Shown: positions 1 through 8,922, counted from the stretch's first letter. The stretch is 64,000 bases of DNA from an uncultured Bacteroidales bacterium (GCA_949289215.1 CASENC010000014.1:1-64000); one strand, 5' to 3'. Numbers and translations: made by a program. Notes: generated by a model from the sequence alone, not told the origin.

Positions 1-1
1 C

Positions 2-1066
2 CGGGAGATATTGAAGGGATTTTATTCGGTGTTCAAGGCAGCCGACAGCGACTTGCAGTTTGTGCTGTTGACCGGAGTGACGAAGTTTTCACAGGTAAGC
101 GTGTTCAGCGGTTTCAACCAGCCTGCCGACATCAGCATGGACCCCCGTTACGAGGCTTTGTGCGGCATCACGCAGGGAGAATTGGAGCATTATTTTTCGG
201 AGCTGATAAACGAGATGGCCTCCGGCCAGGGAGTTACGGCCGATGAAATAAAAACGGCGCTTAAGCGGCAGTATGACGGTTACCATTTCGGGAAGAAAAT
301 GGTTGATGTTTACAACCCGTTCAGTCTGTTGAATGCTTTTGCGTCTCAGGACATACAGGATTACTGGTTCCGTAGCGGTACGCCGTCTTACCTGGTGAGG
401 TTGTTGTCGCATACCGACGAGAACCTTGATGAGTTGACGGGCCGATATTACGACCCGCGTGAGTTTGTCGATTACAAGGCAACCGTCGAGAAGCCGCTGC
501 CGATGATTTACCAGAGTGGTTACCTGACCATCAAGGACTATGACCGTGATTTCGGCACTTTTTTGCTTGATTTTCCTAACAACGAGGTAAAGAAAGGCTT
601 TGTGTCGTTGGTAGCGTCTGATTACTTCAAGTCGAAATATGAGCCTGGCGGTCCGGTCCGAGAAATGGTCAAGTCGATGCGGGCAGGAGATACCGAGCAA
701 TTGCGCAAACATCTGACCTCGTTCTTGGCAGATATCCCTTACACGATGCGGCGCAAGGAGAATGAGCGTGAACGTGAGCGATATTTCCACTACACGTTTT
801 ACCTGATATTCCGCTTGGTGAGTGTTTACACGGTTTACAGCGAGAAGCAGCAGAGTGAGGGTAGGGTTGACTGCATAGTCGAGACACCTGATTATGTGTA
901 TATATTTGAATTTAAGCTCGACGGCTCGGCGGACGAGGCATTGCAACAGATAGAAGAAAAGGGTTATTCCCGCCCGTATGAGGCCGACAGCCGCAGGCTC
1001 TACAAGGTGGGAGCCGTATTCTCCTCGCAAACCGGCACCATAAGTGACTGGAAAGTAAAAGAATAA
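2..1066 (+). CDS. AAA-ATPase-like / PD-(D/E)XK nuclease-domain protein (5' truncated by window)
   Basis: The reading frame is open from the first bases of the window, so the true start and the N-terminal ATPase-like part lie upstream; an apparent TTG start at 11 is only an internal codon. The visible 354 or so residues match the Bacteroidales family that joins an AAA-ATPase-like domain (PF09820 type) to a C-terminal DUF1703 PD-(D/E)XK domain. The early segment FVLLTGVTKFSQVSVFSG is a family hallmark, and near the C-terminus a VDCIVE strand followed by FEFKLDGSADEAL gives the D...ExK nuclease core. The cellular role of this abundant family is unknown. It ends only 11 bp before argG, so it may share a transcript with the arginine genes. 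Family assignment is secure; function is not. Confidence 0.85.
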   Translation, partial: REILKGFYSVFKAADSDLQFVLLTGVTKFSQVSVFSGFNQPADISMDPRYEALCGITQGELEHYFSELINEMASGQGVTADEIKTALKRQYDGYHFGKKMVDVYNPFSLLNAFASQDIQDYWFRSGTPSYLVRLLSHTDENLDELTGRYYDPREFVDYKATVEKPLPMIYQSGYLTIKDYDRDFGTFLLDFPNNEVKKGFVSLVASDYFKSKYEPGGPVREMVKSMRAGDTEQLRKHLTSFLADIPYTMRRKENERERERYFHYTFYLIFRLVSVYTVYSEKQQSEGRVDCIVETPDYVYIFEFKLDGSADEALQQIEEKGYSRPYEADSRRLYKVGAVFSSQTGTISDWKVKE

Positions 1067-1077
1067 AAAATAAAATT

Positions 1078-2295
1078 ATGAATACAATGGAAAAAGAAAA
1101 AGTAGTTTTGGCATTCAGCGGAGGACTTGACACGTCATATTGTGTCAAATATCTGAGCGAAGAATGCGGTTATGATGTATATACGGCGATTGCCAATACC
1201 GGCGGTTTCTCTACCGAAGACCTGAAACGAATTGAAGAACGTGCGCTTGCACTTGGTGCAGTCAAACACGCATCGCTTGATATTACACAAGAATATTATA
1301 ATAAAAGCATAAGGTACATGATTATGGGCAATGTGTTGCGTAACGGTACTTATCCAATATCGGTAAGTTCGGAACGCATTTTCCAAGCCATTGCCATAAT
1401 TGAGTATGCCAAGCAGATAGGGGCACAATATGTTGCACACGGAAGCACAAGTGCAGGGAATGACCAAGTGCGTTTCGACCTCACTTTTCAAATTCTTGCT
1501 CCCGAGATAAAAATCCTCACGCCGACGCGTGACATGAACCTTACGCGAGAATTTGAAATAAATTACTTGAAACAACATGGTTATGAGGCCGATTTCAAGA
1601 AAATGGAGTACTCTATTAATAAGGGGCTTTGGGGTACGAGCATAGGTGGAAAAGAGACGTTGCATAGCGACCAAACGTTGCCCGAAGAAGCATATCCTAC
1701 TCAAATGACAGCTACTGCCGACAGCCGCCTTATCTTGAGTTTTGAGAAAGGTGAAATATCGGCAATCAATGGCAAGCATTATGATGATAAAGTGGCTGCC
1801 ATACAGGATTTGGAACAACTTGTAGGCCCCTATGCCATAGGGCGTGATATGCACATCGGCGATACAATAATCGGAATTAAGGGCCGCGTGGGATTTGAAG
1901 CCGCTGCGCCTATGCTCATCATCGCTGCGCACAAGATGCTTGAAAAGCACACTCTCACCAAGTGGCAGCAATATTGGAAAGACCAGTTGGGTACGTGGTA
2001 TGGTATGTTTTTGCATGAAGCCCAATACCTTGAACCCGTGATGCGTGACATAGAAGCATTCTTGTTGTCATCACAAGAAAATGTGACCGGTGATGTGATA
2101 ATCGACCTCAAACCATATCGTTATATTCTGGTAGGTGTGAACAGTTCATTCGACTTGATGAAAACCGATTTCGGTGAATATGGGGAGATTAGCAAGGGCT
2201 GGACTGCCGAAGATGTGAAAGGCTTTACACGCATACTTGGCAACCAAATGAAGATTTTCTATAACGTTCAAGCCCGAAACGGAAAATCGTTATGA
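1078..2295 (+). CDS. argG: Argininosuccinate synthase
   Basis: This enzyme condenses citrulline and aspartate with ATP to argininosuccinate, the penultimate step of arginine synthesis, in the cytosol. The 405-residue product has the N-type ATP-pyrophosphatase P-loop SGGLDTS at residues 14-20 and the family segments GAQYVAHGSTSAGNDQVRF and YSINKGLWGTSIGG. Length fits the family. The start at 1078 gives MNTMEKEKVV; a second Met three codons later is equally possible. Its stop overlaps the argC start in an ATGA, indicating translational coupling. No promoter is evident in the 11-bp gap upstream, so transcription must begin further upstream, inside or before the PD-(D/E)XK gene. Confidence 0.97.
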   Translation: MNTMEKEKVVLAFSGGLDTSYCVKYLSEECGYDVYTAIANTGGFSTEDLKRIEERALALGAVKHASLDITQEYYNKSIRYMIMGNVLRNGTYPISVSSERIFQAIAIIEYAKQIGAQYVAHGSTSAGNDQVRFDLTFQILAPEIKILTPTRDMNLTREFEINYLKQHGYEADFKKMEYSINKGLWGTSIGGKETLHSDQTLPEEAYPTQMTATADSRLILSFEKGEISAINGKHYDDKVAAIQDLEQLVGPYAIGRDMHIGDTIIGIKGRVGFEAAAPMLIIAAHKMLEKHTLTKWQQYWKDQLGTWYGMFLHEAQYLEPVMRDIEAFLLSSQENVTGDVIIDLKPYRYILVGVNSSFDLMKTDFGEYGEISKGWTAEDVKGFTRILGNQMKIFYNVQARNGKSL

Positions 2296-3266
2296 TTAAG
2301 GCAGGCATAATAGGTGGTGCGGGATATACCGCCGGCGAATTGATAAGATTGCTTATCAACCACCCCGATGTGGAACTGCAATGGGTGAACAGCAGTAGCA
2401 ATGCCGGTAATTACATAAGTTCGGTGCACCAGGGGTTGGTAGGTGAACTTGACATGAAATTCATAGCCGATACTCCTCTTGAGGGTATTGACGTGCTGTT
2501 TTGCTGCACACCGCATGGTGAAAGCCGCAAGTTCATCGAGTCGCATGAAATACCTGCCGAATTGCGCATTATCGACTTGTCCACCGATTATCGCCATCAA
2601 GACGGCTCTCATGACTTTGTTTATGGATTGCCGGAACTCAATCGGCGCGTAATCGTGAACGAGGCGACACGCCACGTTGCCAATCCCGGATGCTTTGCCA
2701 CCTGCATACAGTTGGCATTGTTGCCGCTTGCCAAGAACCTGTTGCTTAACAGCGATATACATGTAACGGCAATAACCGGCAGCACGGGTGCGGGTGTGAA
2801 ACCATCGGCTACATCGCATTATTCGTGGCGTAACGACAATGTGTCGATATATAAACCGTTCAAGCATCAGCATCTTGCCGAAATAAGGCAATCGCTGTCG
2901 CAACTTCAGCGTAGTTTTTCGGCCGAGATTAATTTCATACCGGTGCGAGGGTGTTTCTCGCGCGGTATTATGGCATCGGTTTATATGGATTGTGCCACCG
3001 AGCTTGATGTAATTCGCGAGTTGTACGAGAAATATTATGATGACCATAATTTCACATTTGTCATCGACCGTATGCCCGATTTGAAAGATGTGGTTAATAC
3101 TAATAAATGCCTGTTGCATTTGGTGAAAGAAGGTAACAAATTGCTTATTGTGTCGGTAATCGACAACCTGCTGAAAGGAGCGTCGGGTACTGCCGTGCAC
3201 AATATGAACTTATTGTTCGGCCTGCATGAGCGAGTGGGGTTAAATCTCAAGGCATCGGCTTTTTAA
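2292..3266 (+). CDS. argC: N-acetyl-gamma-glutamyl-phosphate reductase
   Basis: ArgC reduces N-acyl-glutamyl phosphate to the semialdehyde with NADPH, the third step of arginine or ornithine synthesis. The 324-residue sequence opens with the Rossmann motif GGAGYTAGEL (residues 8-17), and the catalytic cysteine lies in HVANPGCFAT near residue 136. The C-terminal half has the dimerisation fold with FIPVRGCFSRGI. The start overlaps the argG stop by four bases and the stop lies 12 bp before argD, so the three form one operon. In Bacteroides the pathway is known to use succinylated rather than acetylated intermediates, so the natural substrate here may be the N-succinyl form. Confidence 0.96.
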   Translation: MIKAGIIGGAGYTAGELIRLLINHPDVELQWVNSSSNAGNYISSVHQGLVGELDMKFIADTPLEGIDVLFCCTPHGESRKFIESHEIPAELRIIDLSTDYRHQDGSHDFVYGLPELNRRVIVNEATRHVANPGCFATCIQLALLPLAKNLLLNSDIHVTAITGSTGAGVKPSATSHYSWRNDNVSIYKPFKHQHLAEIRQSLSQLQRSFSAEINFIPVRGCFSRGIMASVYMDCATELDVIRELYEKYYDDHNFTFVIDRMPDLKDVVNTNKCLLHLVKEGNKLLIVSVIDNLLKGASGTAVHNMNLLFGLHERVGLNLKASAF

Positions 3267-3278
3267 AATTTACAAAAA

Positions 3279-4415
3279 ATGAAACTTTTTGACGTATATC
3301 CGCTTTTTGATATTGAAATCGTGCGTGGTCGCGGGTGCTATACCTACGATAGTCATGGTACCGAATATCTTGATCTTTACGGGGGGCATGCGGTGATTTC
3401 GGTGGGACATTCACATCCGCATTATGTTCAGGCTATCAAAGAACAGGCCGAGCGGCTCGTGTTTTATTCCAATTCGGTTGTCAACAGCCTGCAGCAGCGG
3501 CTTGCTGACAAACTTGGTCGTGTTTCGGGGTATGATGATTATCAATTGTTTCTTATCAACTCGGGAGCCGAAGCTAACGAGAACGCATTGAAACTCGCAT
3601 CGTTTCACACGGCACGTCGTCGTGTTGTCTCATTTTCCAAGGCTTTCCATGGGCGCACGTCGCTTGCTGTGGAGGCCACCGATAATCCGCGCATTGTTTC
3701 TCCGGTCAACGATAACGGCAATGTCACATTCCTGCCGTTGAATGACATATATGCCGTCAGGGCAGAATTAAGCAAGGGAGATGTGTGTGCAGTGATCATC
3801 GAGGGCATACAGGGTGTGGGTGGCATACAAATTCCCACGGCTGAATTCCTTCAACAATTGCGTGAAGAATGTGACAAACACGGCACTGTGCTTATCCTTG
3901 ATGAGATACAGTCGGGATATGGCCGCTCCGGAAGATTCTTTGCGCACCAGTGGGCAGGCATACGCCCGGATATTATTACTGTGGCTAAGGGTATTGCCAA
4001 CGGATTCCCTATGGGAGCCGTTTTGATAAGTCCTAAGTTCAAGCCCGTGTATGGAATGTTGGGAACTACATTCGGCGGCAATCATCTTGCTTGTGCGGCG
4101 GCTATTGCCGTGCTTGACATTTTCGAGCAAGAAGGCCTTGTGGAAAACGCACGTCGTGTGGGCGACCATTTGCTTGAAGAACTTGCCGGGATACCTCAAA
4201 TCAAGGAGGTGCGCGGCCGTGGGTTGATGATAGGCATTGAAATGGAGCAGCCGGTGAAAGAATTGCGCACTCGGTTGCTTATGGAACAACATGTGTTTAC
4301 GGGCGTGAGCGGTACCAATGTAATCCGCCTGTTGCCGCCGCTTGTCCTGACAATGGAACAGGCCGATGAATTTTTGCGCCGTTTCAAGTTGTGCCTTGAA
4401 AATTACGGGAAATAA
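3279..4415 (+). CDS. argD: Acetylornithine/succinylornithine aminotransferase
   Basis: A class III PLP-dependent aminotransferase converting N-acyl-glutamate semialdehyde to N-acyl-ornithine with glutamate as amino donor. The 378 residues include the substrate/PLP segment NSGAEANENALK, the PLP-contacting Asp in ILDEIQSGYGRSG, and the Schiff-base lysine in TVAKGIANGFPMGA near residue 235. It sits between argC and proC in the same orientation with gaps of 12 and 20 bp. The substrate may be N-succinyl-ornithine, as known for Bacteroides arginine synthesis; the sequence alone does not decide. The pathway enzymes argA/argJ, argB and the transcarbamylase are not in this window. Confidence 0.95.
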   Translation: MKLFDVYPLFDIEIVRGRGCYTYDSHGTEYLDLYGGHAVISVGHSHPHYVQAIKEQAERLVFYSNSVVNSLQQRLADKLGRVSGYDDYQLFLINSGAEANENALKLASFHTARRRVVSFSKAFHGRTSLAVEATDNPRIVSPVNDNGNVTFLPLNDIYAVRAELSKGDVCAVIIEGIQGVGGIQIPTAEFLQQLREECDKHGTVLILDEIQSGYGRSGRFFAHQWAGIRPDIITVAKGIANGFPMGAVLISPKFKPVYGMLGTTFGGNHLACAAAIAVLDIFEQEGLVENARRVGDHLLEELAGIPQIKEVRGRGLMIGIEMEQPVKELRTRLLMEQHVFTGVSGTNVIRLLPPLVLTMEQADEFLRRFKLCLENYGK

Positions 4416-4435
4416 ATTTTTATTATCGTGTAATC

Positions 4436-5215
4436 ATGAGAATAGGAATCATAGGTGCAGGAAACATGGGTGGCGCAATTGCCCGCGGCATTGCGCAGGC
4501 TGCGTGCCACACGGTTGTTGTCAGCAGTCCTAACCATCGCGGAGAACTTGATGCACTAAAATCACAATATCCGGCAATTTCGGTATCGACCGACAATACC
4601 GATGCTGTCAAGGGAGCCGATATTACTATCATCGCCGTCAAGCCATGGCTCATCGACCAAGTAATGGATGAATTGAAACAGGTAATCGATTTCGATTGTC
4701 AAATGCTTGCATCGGTGGTTGCCGGTGTCGATTTAGACCACCTTGCAAGTTATGCAGGGAATGAAAGCTCTCCTGCTGTGTTCCGTATAATTCCAAATAT
4801 CGCCATAGCATACGGCCAAAGCATGACGTTCATTGCTGCAAAAAATGCTACCGAGTCGCAATTGAATGTCATCAGCGGCATATTTGGCAGCATGGGTAAA
4901 GTGCAAATAGTTGAAGAGCGGTTGATGGATGCGGGTACGGCACTCGCCTCATGCGGCATCGCATATGCCATGCGTTATATTCGCGCGGCAATGGAGGGCG
5001 GTATAGAACTGGGCTTCACTGCCGACCGTTCGCTTGAAATAGTGTTGCAAACAATTAGCGGTGCAGTGGCAATGCTTGTCAATAGTGGGGAGCATCCCGA
5101 GACGGCCATCGACCGTGTTACCACGGCAGGCGGAATAACTATACGTGGGTTGAATGCCATGGAGCGCAGTGGCTTCACCACTGCCGTCATCGAGGGGTTG
5201 AAAGCCTCAAAATAA
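4436..5215 (+). CDS. proC: Pyrroline-5-carboxylate reductase
   Basis: ProC reduces pyrroline-5-carboxylate to proline with NAD(P)H. The 259-residue product has the N-terminal dinucleotide motif GIIGAGNMGGAIARG, the internal segment IIAVKPW, and the conserved C-terminal signature beginning DRVTTAGGITIRGLNAME near residue 224. It is the last gene of the argG-argC-argD-proC block, an arrangement common in Bacteroidales, linking arginine and proline synthesis through the glutamate-derived semialdehyde. A strong inverted repeat follows 23 bp after the stop and probably ends transcription. Confidence 0.96.
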   Translation: MRIGIIGAGNMGGAIARGIAQAACHTVVVSSPNHRGELDALKSQYPAISVSTDNTDAVKGADITIIAVKPWLIDQVMDELKQVIDFDCQMLASVVAGVDLDHLASYAGNESSPAVFRIIPNIAIAYGQSMTFIAAKNATESQLNVISGIFGSMGKVQIVEERLMDAGTALASCGIAYAMRYIRAAMEGGIELGFTADRSLEIVLQTISGAVAMLVNSGEHPETAIDRVTTAGGITIRGLNAMERSGFTTAVIEGLKASK

Positions 5216-5238
5216 CACAAACCTGAATATACGATTAA

Positions 5239-5280
5239 CAAACAACCGCCCTTGCGCAATGATGCAAGGGCGGTTGTTTG
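5239..5280. terminator. Bidirectional hairpin terminator between proC and hppA
   Basis: A perfect 17-bp inverted repeat (arms 5239-5255 and 5264-5280, 8-nt loop) with a GC-rich core flanked by CAAACAA/TTGTTTG lies between the convergent proC and pyrophosphatase genes. The A/T-rich outer parts of the arms can supply U-rich tails in both directions. Confidence 0.85.
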
Positions 5281-5302
5281 TGTATGTTTTGTATAAGCCG
5301 GA

Positions 5303-7507
5303 TCACAGCAGGCTCCATGAGACTGTGAGGCCTGCCATTACTATGGCTACCATGCTCATTAGCTTGATAAGTATGTTGAGGCTGGGGCCCGATGTATCCT
5401 TGAACGGGTCGCCGACGGTGTCGCCCACTACGGTAGCTTTATGTACATCGCCACCTTTGCCGCCGAAATTGCCCTCTTCGACATATTTCTTGGCATTATC
5501 CCATGCGCCACCGGCATTGGCCATGAATATGGCAAGTACAAATCCGCAACTTAGTCCGCCTGTGAGCAGGCCCAGTATTCCCGGTACGCCGAAAATAAGG
5601 CCGGTGAGCAATGGAGCAACAATCGCCAACAACGATGGTACCACCATTTCACGCTGGGCTCCCTTTGTGGAAATCTGCACGCAACGGGCATAGTCGGGTT
5701 CTGCCTCACTTGTGAGTATGCCTTTTATTTCACGGAACTGGCGGCGCACTTCTTCCACCATTTTTTGCGCGGCACGACCCACGGCATTGATTGTCAATCC
5801 GCAGAACACAAATGCAAGCATACTGCCTATGAACATTCCGGCAAGCACATTGGGATTCATGAGTGTGACGTTGTAGTATTCCATGAAGTCGGTGAATGTG
5901 GCTTGTGCGGTTTCTATCTTCGAGCCGTCGGGCATGGTCAGAATTGAATTGCCGACGCGTTCAAGCCCTATGCGCACTTCTTCGATGTAAGATGCAAGCA
6001 GTGCAAGCCCAGTGAGTGCTGCCGACCCGATAGCGAAACCCTTGCCTGTGGCTGCGGTGGTGTTGCCAAGCGAGTCGAGTTGGTCGGTACGTTGGCGCAC
6101 TTCCTTGCCAAGCCCCGACATTTCGGCATTGCCTCCGGCATTGTCGGCTATAGGGCCGTAAGCGTCGGTGGCCAGTGTGATGCCGAGAGTAGATAACATT
6201 CCCACGGCTGCGAACCCTATCCCGTACAAACCCATATTGACATCGCCGGGAACAAAGTCGGCTGCAAACAGGTAAGAAAGTATCACTCCCACCACTACCG
6301 ACAATACCGGTATGGCAGTCGAGCACATACCCAAGCCGATGCCCGAGATGATTACCGTGGCCGGTCCGGTCTTGCCGCTTTCGCTAAGCCGTTGCGTGGG
6401 CCGGTAAGATTGAGAAGTGTAATATTCGGTGGCACGGCCTATCACTACGCCTACCAGCAGGCCGATGATTACCGAACAACCTATGTTGAACCAATTGTCG
6501 ATACCTAAAAGCCACAAAATCAGGAAAGTGAACACCACGATAAGTCCTGAACTCAGGTTGGTCCCCACGGCAAGCGAGCCGAGCAGGTTTTTCATTGTGG
6601 CATTTTCCTTGGTGCGGACGGCAAAAATGCCCACTATCGAGAGCAATATGCCCACTGCGGCCACAAGCATGGGGGCAATGACTGCCTTGTATTGCATGGC
6701 CACGTCGCCCGAGTGTATGTAGGCAGCTGCGCCGAGTGCGGCAGTCGAAAGTATCGATCCGCAATACGATTCATACAGGTCGGCACCCATGCCTGCCACG
6801 TCGCCCACGTTGTCGCCCACGTTGTCGGCTATGGTTGCCGGGTTGCGAGGGTCATCTTCGGGAATGCCTGCTTCAACCTTGCCCACAAGGTCTGCACCCA
6901 CGTCGGCGGCTTTGGTGTAGATACCGCCGCCCACACGGGCAAACAGTGCCTGGGTGCTTGCGCCCATGCCGAATGTTAGCATCGTGGTGGTAATGGTGCA
7001 TAACTTGGCTGTGGGCGACAGGGCCTCTTCGGGTATGGCCGCGTTAAGAATAATATACCAAAAAGAGATGTCGAGCAAGCCGAGTCCGACGACTACAAGG
7101 CCCATTACGGCTCCGCTGCGGAAGGCGATGCGCAGGCCTCCGTTAAGCGAGCGCCTTGCGGCATTGGCCGTGCGTACCGAAGCGTAGGTCGCCGTTTTCA
7201 TGCCAAGGAAACCGGCAAGGCCCGAGAAGAAACCGCCTGTGAGGAATGCAACCGGCACCCATGCATTCTGCACGTGCAGGCCATAGGCCATCAGCGAGAA
7301 GAATGCCACAAGTACTATGAATACCAAGCCAACAATCTTATATTGCTGCTTCAGGTAAGACATGGCCCCGCTGCGCACGGCGGCTGCGATGTGCGCCATG
7401 CGGTCGGTTCCTTCGCTTTCTTTAAGCATTTGGCGGTAGAAGTAGTAAGCAAACACAAGTGCAAGCAGTGATGATGCCGGCACTATCCAAAATAATAAAT
7501 TATCCAT
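5303..7507 (-). CDS. hppA: Membrane-bound ion-pumping pyrophosphatase (K+-dependent type)
   Basis: An integral inner-membrane pyrophosphatase coupling PPi hydrolysis to H+ and/or Na+ export. The start at 7507 (MDNLLFW) is chosen because the upstream extension to 7573 reads through intergenic sequence and the likely promoter; this gives 734 residues. Many hydrophobic helices are evident, as is the substrate-binding loop DVGADLVGKVEAGIPEDD followed by the Asp/Asn-rich NVGDNVGDVAGMGADLYE. The ion-selectivity loop reads GNTTAATGKGFA; alanine at the fifth position is the hallmark of K+-dependent enzymes, whereas K+-independent ones carry lysine. Characterised K+-dependent Bacteroides relatives pump Na+ or both Na+ and H+, so Na+ pumping is plausible here. 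Single gene, convergent to proC. Confidence 0.95.
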   Translation of the reverse strand: MDNLLFWIVPASSLLALVFAYYFYRQMLKESEGTDRMAHIAAAVRSGAMSYLKQQYKIVGLVFIVLVAFFSLMAYGLHVQNAWVPVAFLTGGFFSGLAGFLGMKTATYASVRTANAARRSLNGGLRIAFRSGAVMGLVVVGLGLLDISFWYIILNAAIPEEALSPTAKLCTITTTMLTFGMGASTQALFARVGGGIYTKAADVGADLVGKVEAGIPEDDPRNPATIADNVGDNVGDVAGMGADLYESYCGSILSTAALGAAAYIHSGDVAMQYKAVIAPMLVAAVGILLSIVGIFAVRTKENATMKNLLGSLAVGTNLSSGLIVVFTFLILWLLGIDNWFNIGCSVIIGLLVGVVIGRATEYYTSQSYRPTQRLSESGKTGPATVIISGIGLGMCSTAIPVLSVVVGVILSYLFAADFVPGDVNMGLYGIGFAAVGMLSTLGITLATDAYGPIADNAGGNAEMSGLGKEVRQRTDQLDSLGNTTAATGKGFAIGSAALTGLALLASYIEEVRIGLERVGNSILTMPDGSKIETAQATFTDFMEYYNVTLMNPNVLAGMFIGSMLAFVFCGLTINAVGRAAQKMVEEVRRQFREIKGILTSEAEPDYARCVQISTKGAQREMVVPSLLAIVAPLLTGLIFGVPGILGLLTGGLSCGFVLAIFMANAGGAWDNAKKYVEEGNFGGKGGDVHKATVVGDTVGDPFKDTSGPSLNILIKLMSMVAIVMAGLTVSWSLL

Positions 7508-7553
7508 GGTTAAACATTTTGTATTGGTATTGAAGACTATTATAAACCTTGAG

Positions 7554-7561
7554 CAAAAGTA
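7554..7561 (-). promoter_or_regulatory. hppA: Predicted -7 element for hppA
   Basis: On the minus strand this reads TACTTTTG, a match to the Bacteroidota -7 consensus TAnnTTTG, about 47 bases before the chosen start. No well-spaced TTTG (-33) box is seen, so this is tentative. Confidence 0.4.
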
Positions 7562-7648
7562 GTTAAAAATCACAAGTCGGGTGTTCCAAAATATTTTAAT
7601 TCCATCGTCGATTAGTTAAATTAACCTATTGCGCGGCACGGTTTGCCG

Positions 7649-7666
7649 TTTCTGTAATTACGGAAA
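7649..7666. other. Near-perfect palindrome between hppA and the LOG gene
   Basis: TTTCTGTAATTACGGAAA is an 18-bp inverted repeat with one mismatched pair. It lies in the 300-bp divergent intergenic region (7508-7808), which otherwise holds only promoter-like elements. It could be an operator for either gene, but chance in AT-rich DNA cannot be excluded. Confidence 0.25.
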
Positions 7667-7701
7667 TTTTTCGTTAATTATGTATAACGATGCTTGTATC
7701 T

Positions 7702-7733
7702 GTTGCTTGGCAAAATTATGTAACATATCTTTG
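7702..7733 (+). promoter_or_regulatory. Predicted sigma-70 promoter of the LOG / adenosyltransferase operon
   Basis: A TTG box at 7702-7704 and TATCTTTG at 7726-7733 are separated by 21 bp, matching the Bacteroidota promoter pattern. Transcription would start near 7740, leaving a leader of about 70 nt. Confidence 0.6.
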
Positions 7734-7808
7734 CAAAAAATTTTATAACTTTTTCATTTGCTACGTCGAATGTTGAGACGTGGGGAGGATTAGAATTATT
7801 GATAACAG

Positions 7809-8369
7809 ATGAATGTAGCAGTATATTGTTCATCGCGCAGTAATCTCGACGAGTGTTATGTGGGCGCGGCGGCAGCCCTTGGCGAATGGATGGGCCGCAA
7901 CGGGCATGGCCTTGTGTATGGTGGCTCCGATGCAGGAACCATGCACACCCTTGCCGAGGCGGCTCATGATGCGGGGGCGCACATAACGGGTGTGGTGCCG
8001 CAATGTTTTGCGCATCGTGCCGACAGGCTTGTCGATACGCTTATCCCGACTGCCGACCTTGCCGAGCGCAAAGCACGCATGATAGCTCTTGCCGACCTGT
8101 TTGTGGTGCTGCCCGGCGGCATAGGTACCATCGATGAATGGATTTCCACGCTCACGCATCTTGTGGTGTCGGGAGACTCGTGTACCCGCATCGTGGTGGT
8201 AAACATAGGTGGTGTTTTCGACAATATGCTGGCTCAGATTGCCGCAACAGCCGCTTCGCCGTTTGCGCGTGGCGGAACGCCTGTGACCGGACATTGCGCG
8301 GTGGTTACAGGTATTGAAGAAATGATTAATCTATTAAACACAATAACAAATTATGACAATGAAAAGTAA
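7809..8369 (+). CDS. LOG-family nucleoside 5'-monophosphate phosphoribohydrolase
   Basis: A 186-residue Rossmann-like protein of the LOG (lonely guy) family. The nucleotide-phosphate-binding and catalytic signature PGGxGTxxE appears as PGGIGTIDE near residue 100, and the N-terminal glycine loop is GGSDAGTMHTLAEAA, a variant of the usual GGGxxGLMG. Plant members release cytokinin bases from their ribotides; bacterial members more generally hydrolyse nucleoside monophosphates, so a role in purine salvage or clean-up is plausible. The 3' end overlaps the next gene by 17 bp, implying co-translation with the adenosyltransferase. The physiological substrate cannot be read from the sequence. Confidence 0.9.
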   Translation: MNVAVYCSSRSNLDECYVGAAAALGEWMGRNGHGLVYGGSDAGTMHTLAEAAHDAGAHITGVVPQCFAHRADRLVDTLIPTADLAERKARMIALADLFVVLPGGIGTIDEWISTLTHLVVSGDSCTRIVVVNIGGVFDNMLAQIAATAASPFARGGTPVTGHCAVVTGIEEMINLLNTITNYDNEK

Positions 8370-8922
8370 CATTTACACCGAAACGGGCGACAATGGGACA
8401 ACTTCGCTCGTTGGCGGAAAAAGGGTGAAAAAGACCGACATCCGCATCGAGGCTTATGGCACGGTAGATGAACTTAATGCATTCCTTGGCAAACTTGCCA
8501 TCAATTGCAAACTTGAATACCCCGAGATGTATGGTTTCCTGCGCAAGATACAAAACAAATTGTTCAACATTGGCGCGTACCTTGCCAGCGACAACAGCAG
8601 CTCGCAGCGCACGCCGTGCCCCAACCTCACCATCGATGACGTGAACGAGGTGGAGCGCATCATCGACACGCTCGACGGTGAACTGCCTCCCATCAAGCAT
8701 TTCATTCTGCCGGGTGGCAGCCAGCTTTCGGCATCGTCACAAGTGTGTCGTGTGGTAACACGCCGTTGCGAACGCCGTGTGTTTGAACTCGCCGACGAGT
8801 CGTATGTCGATCCAGTGGTTTTGAAATACCTCAATCGCCTGAGCGACTTCTTCTTCGTCTTCGCCCGCTACAACAACATCCACAACCAAATCGAAGAAAT
8901 CTTCTGGAACCCCGAAGCCTGA
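8353..8922 (+). CDS. PduO-type cob(I)alamin adenosyltransferase
   Basis: This cytosolic enzyme transfers the adenosyl group of ATP to cob(I)alamin, making adenosylcobalamin. The 189-residue product shows the PduO/MMAB ATP-binding segment TETGDNGTTSLVGG near the N-terminus, then EAYGTVDELNAFLG, and the late signatures VCRVVTRRCERR and YLNRLSDFFFVFARY. The family is an all-helical trimer. The start could be 8353 (MTMKSN) or 8359 (MKSN); both overlap the LOG gene. A strong terminator follows the stop. In gut Bacteroidales the cofactor serves methylmalonyl-CoA mutase and similar enzymes. Confidence 0.94.
   Translation: MTMKSNIYTETGDNGTTSLVGGKRVKKTDIRIEAYGTVDELNAFLGKLAINCKLEYPEMYGFLRKIQNKLFNIGAYLASDNSSSQRTPCPNLTIDDVNEVERIIDTLDGELPPIKHFILPGGSQLSASSQVCRVVTRRCERRVFELADESYVDPVVLKYLNRLSDFFFVFARYNNIHNQIEEIFWNPEA

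Noticed and set aside
901..908. TATATTTG near the end of the PD-(D/E)XK gene considered as an argG promoter.
   Set aside because: It codes for the YIFEF part of the nuclease motif, is 170 bp from argG and has no TTTG box at 19-21 bp.
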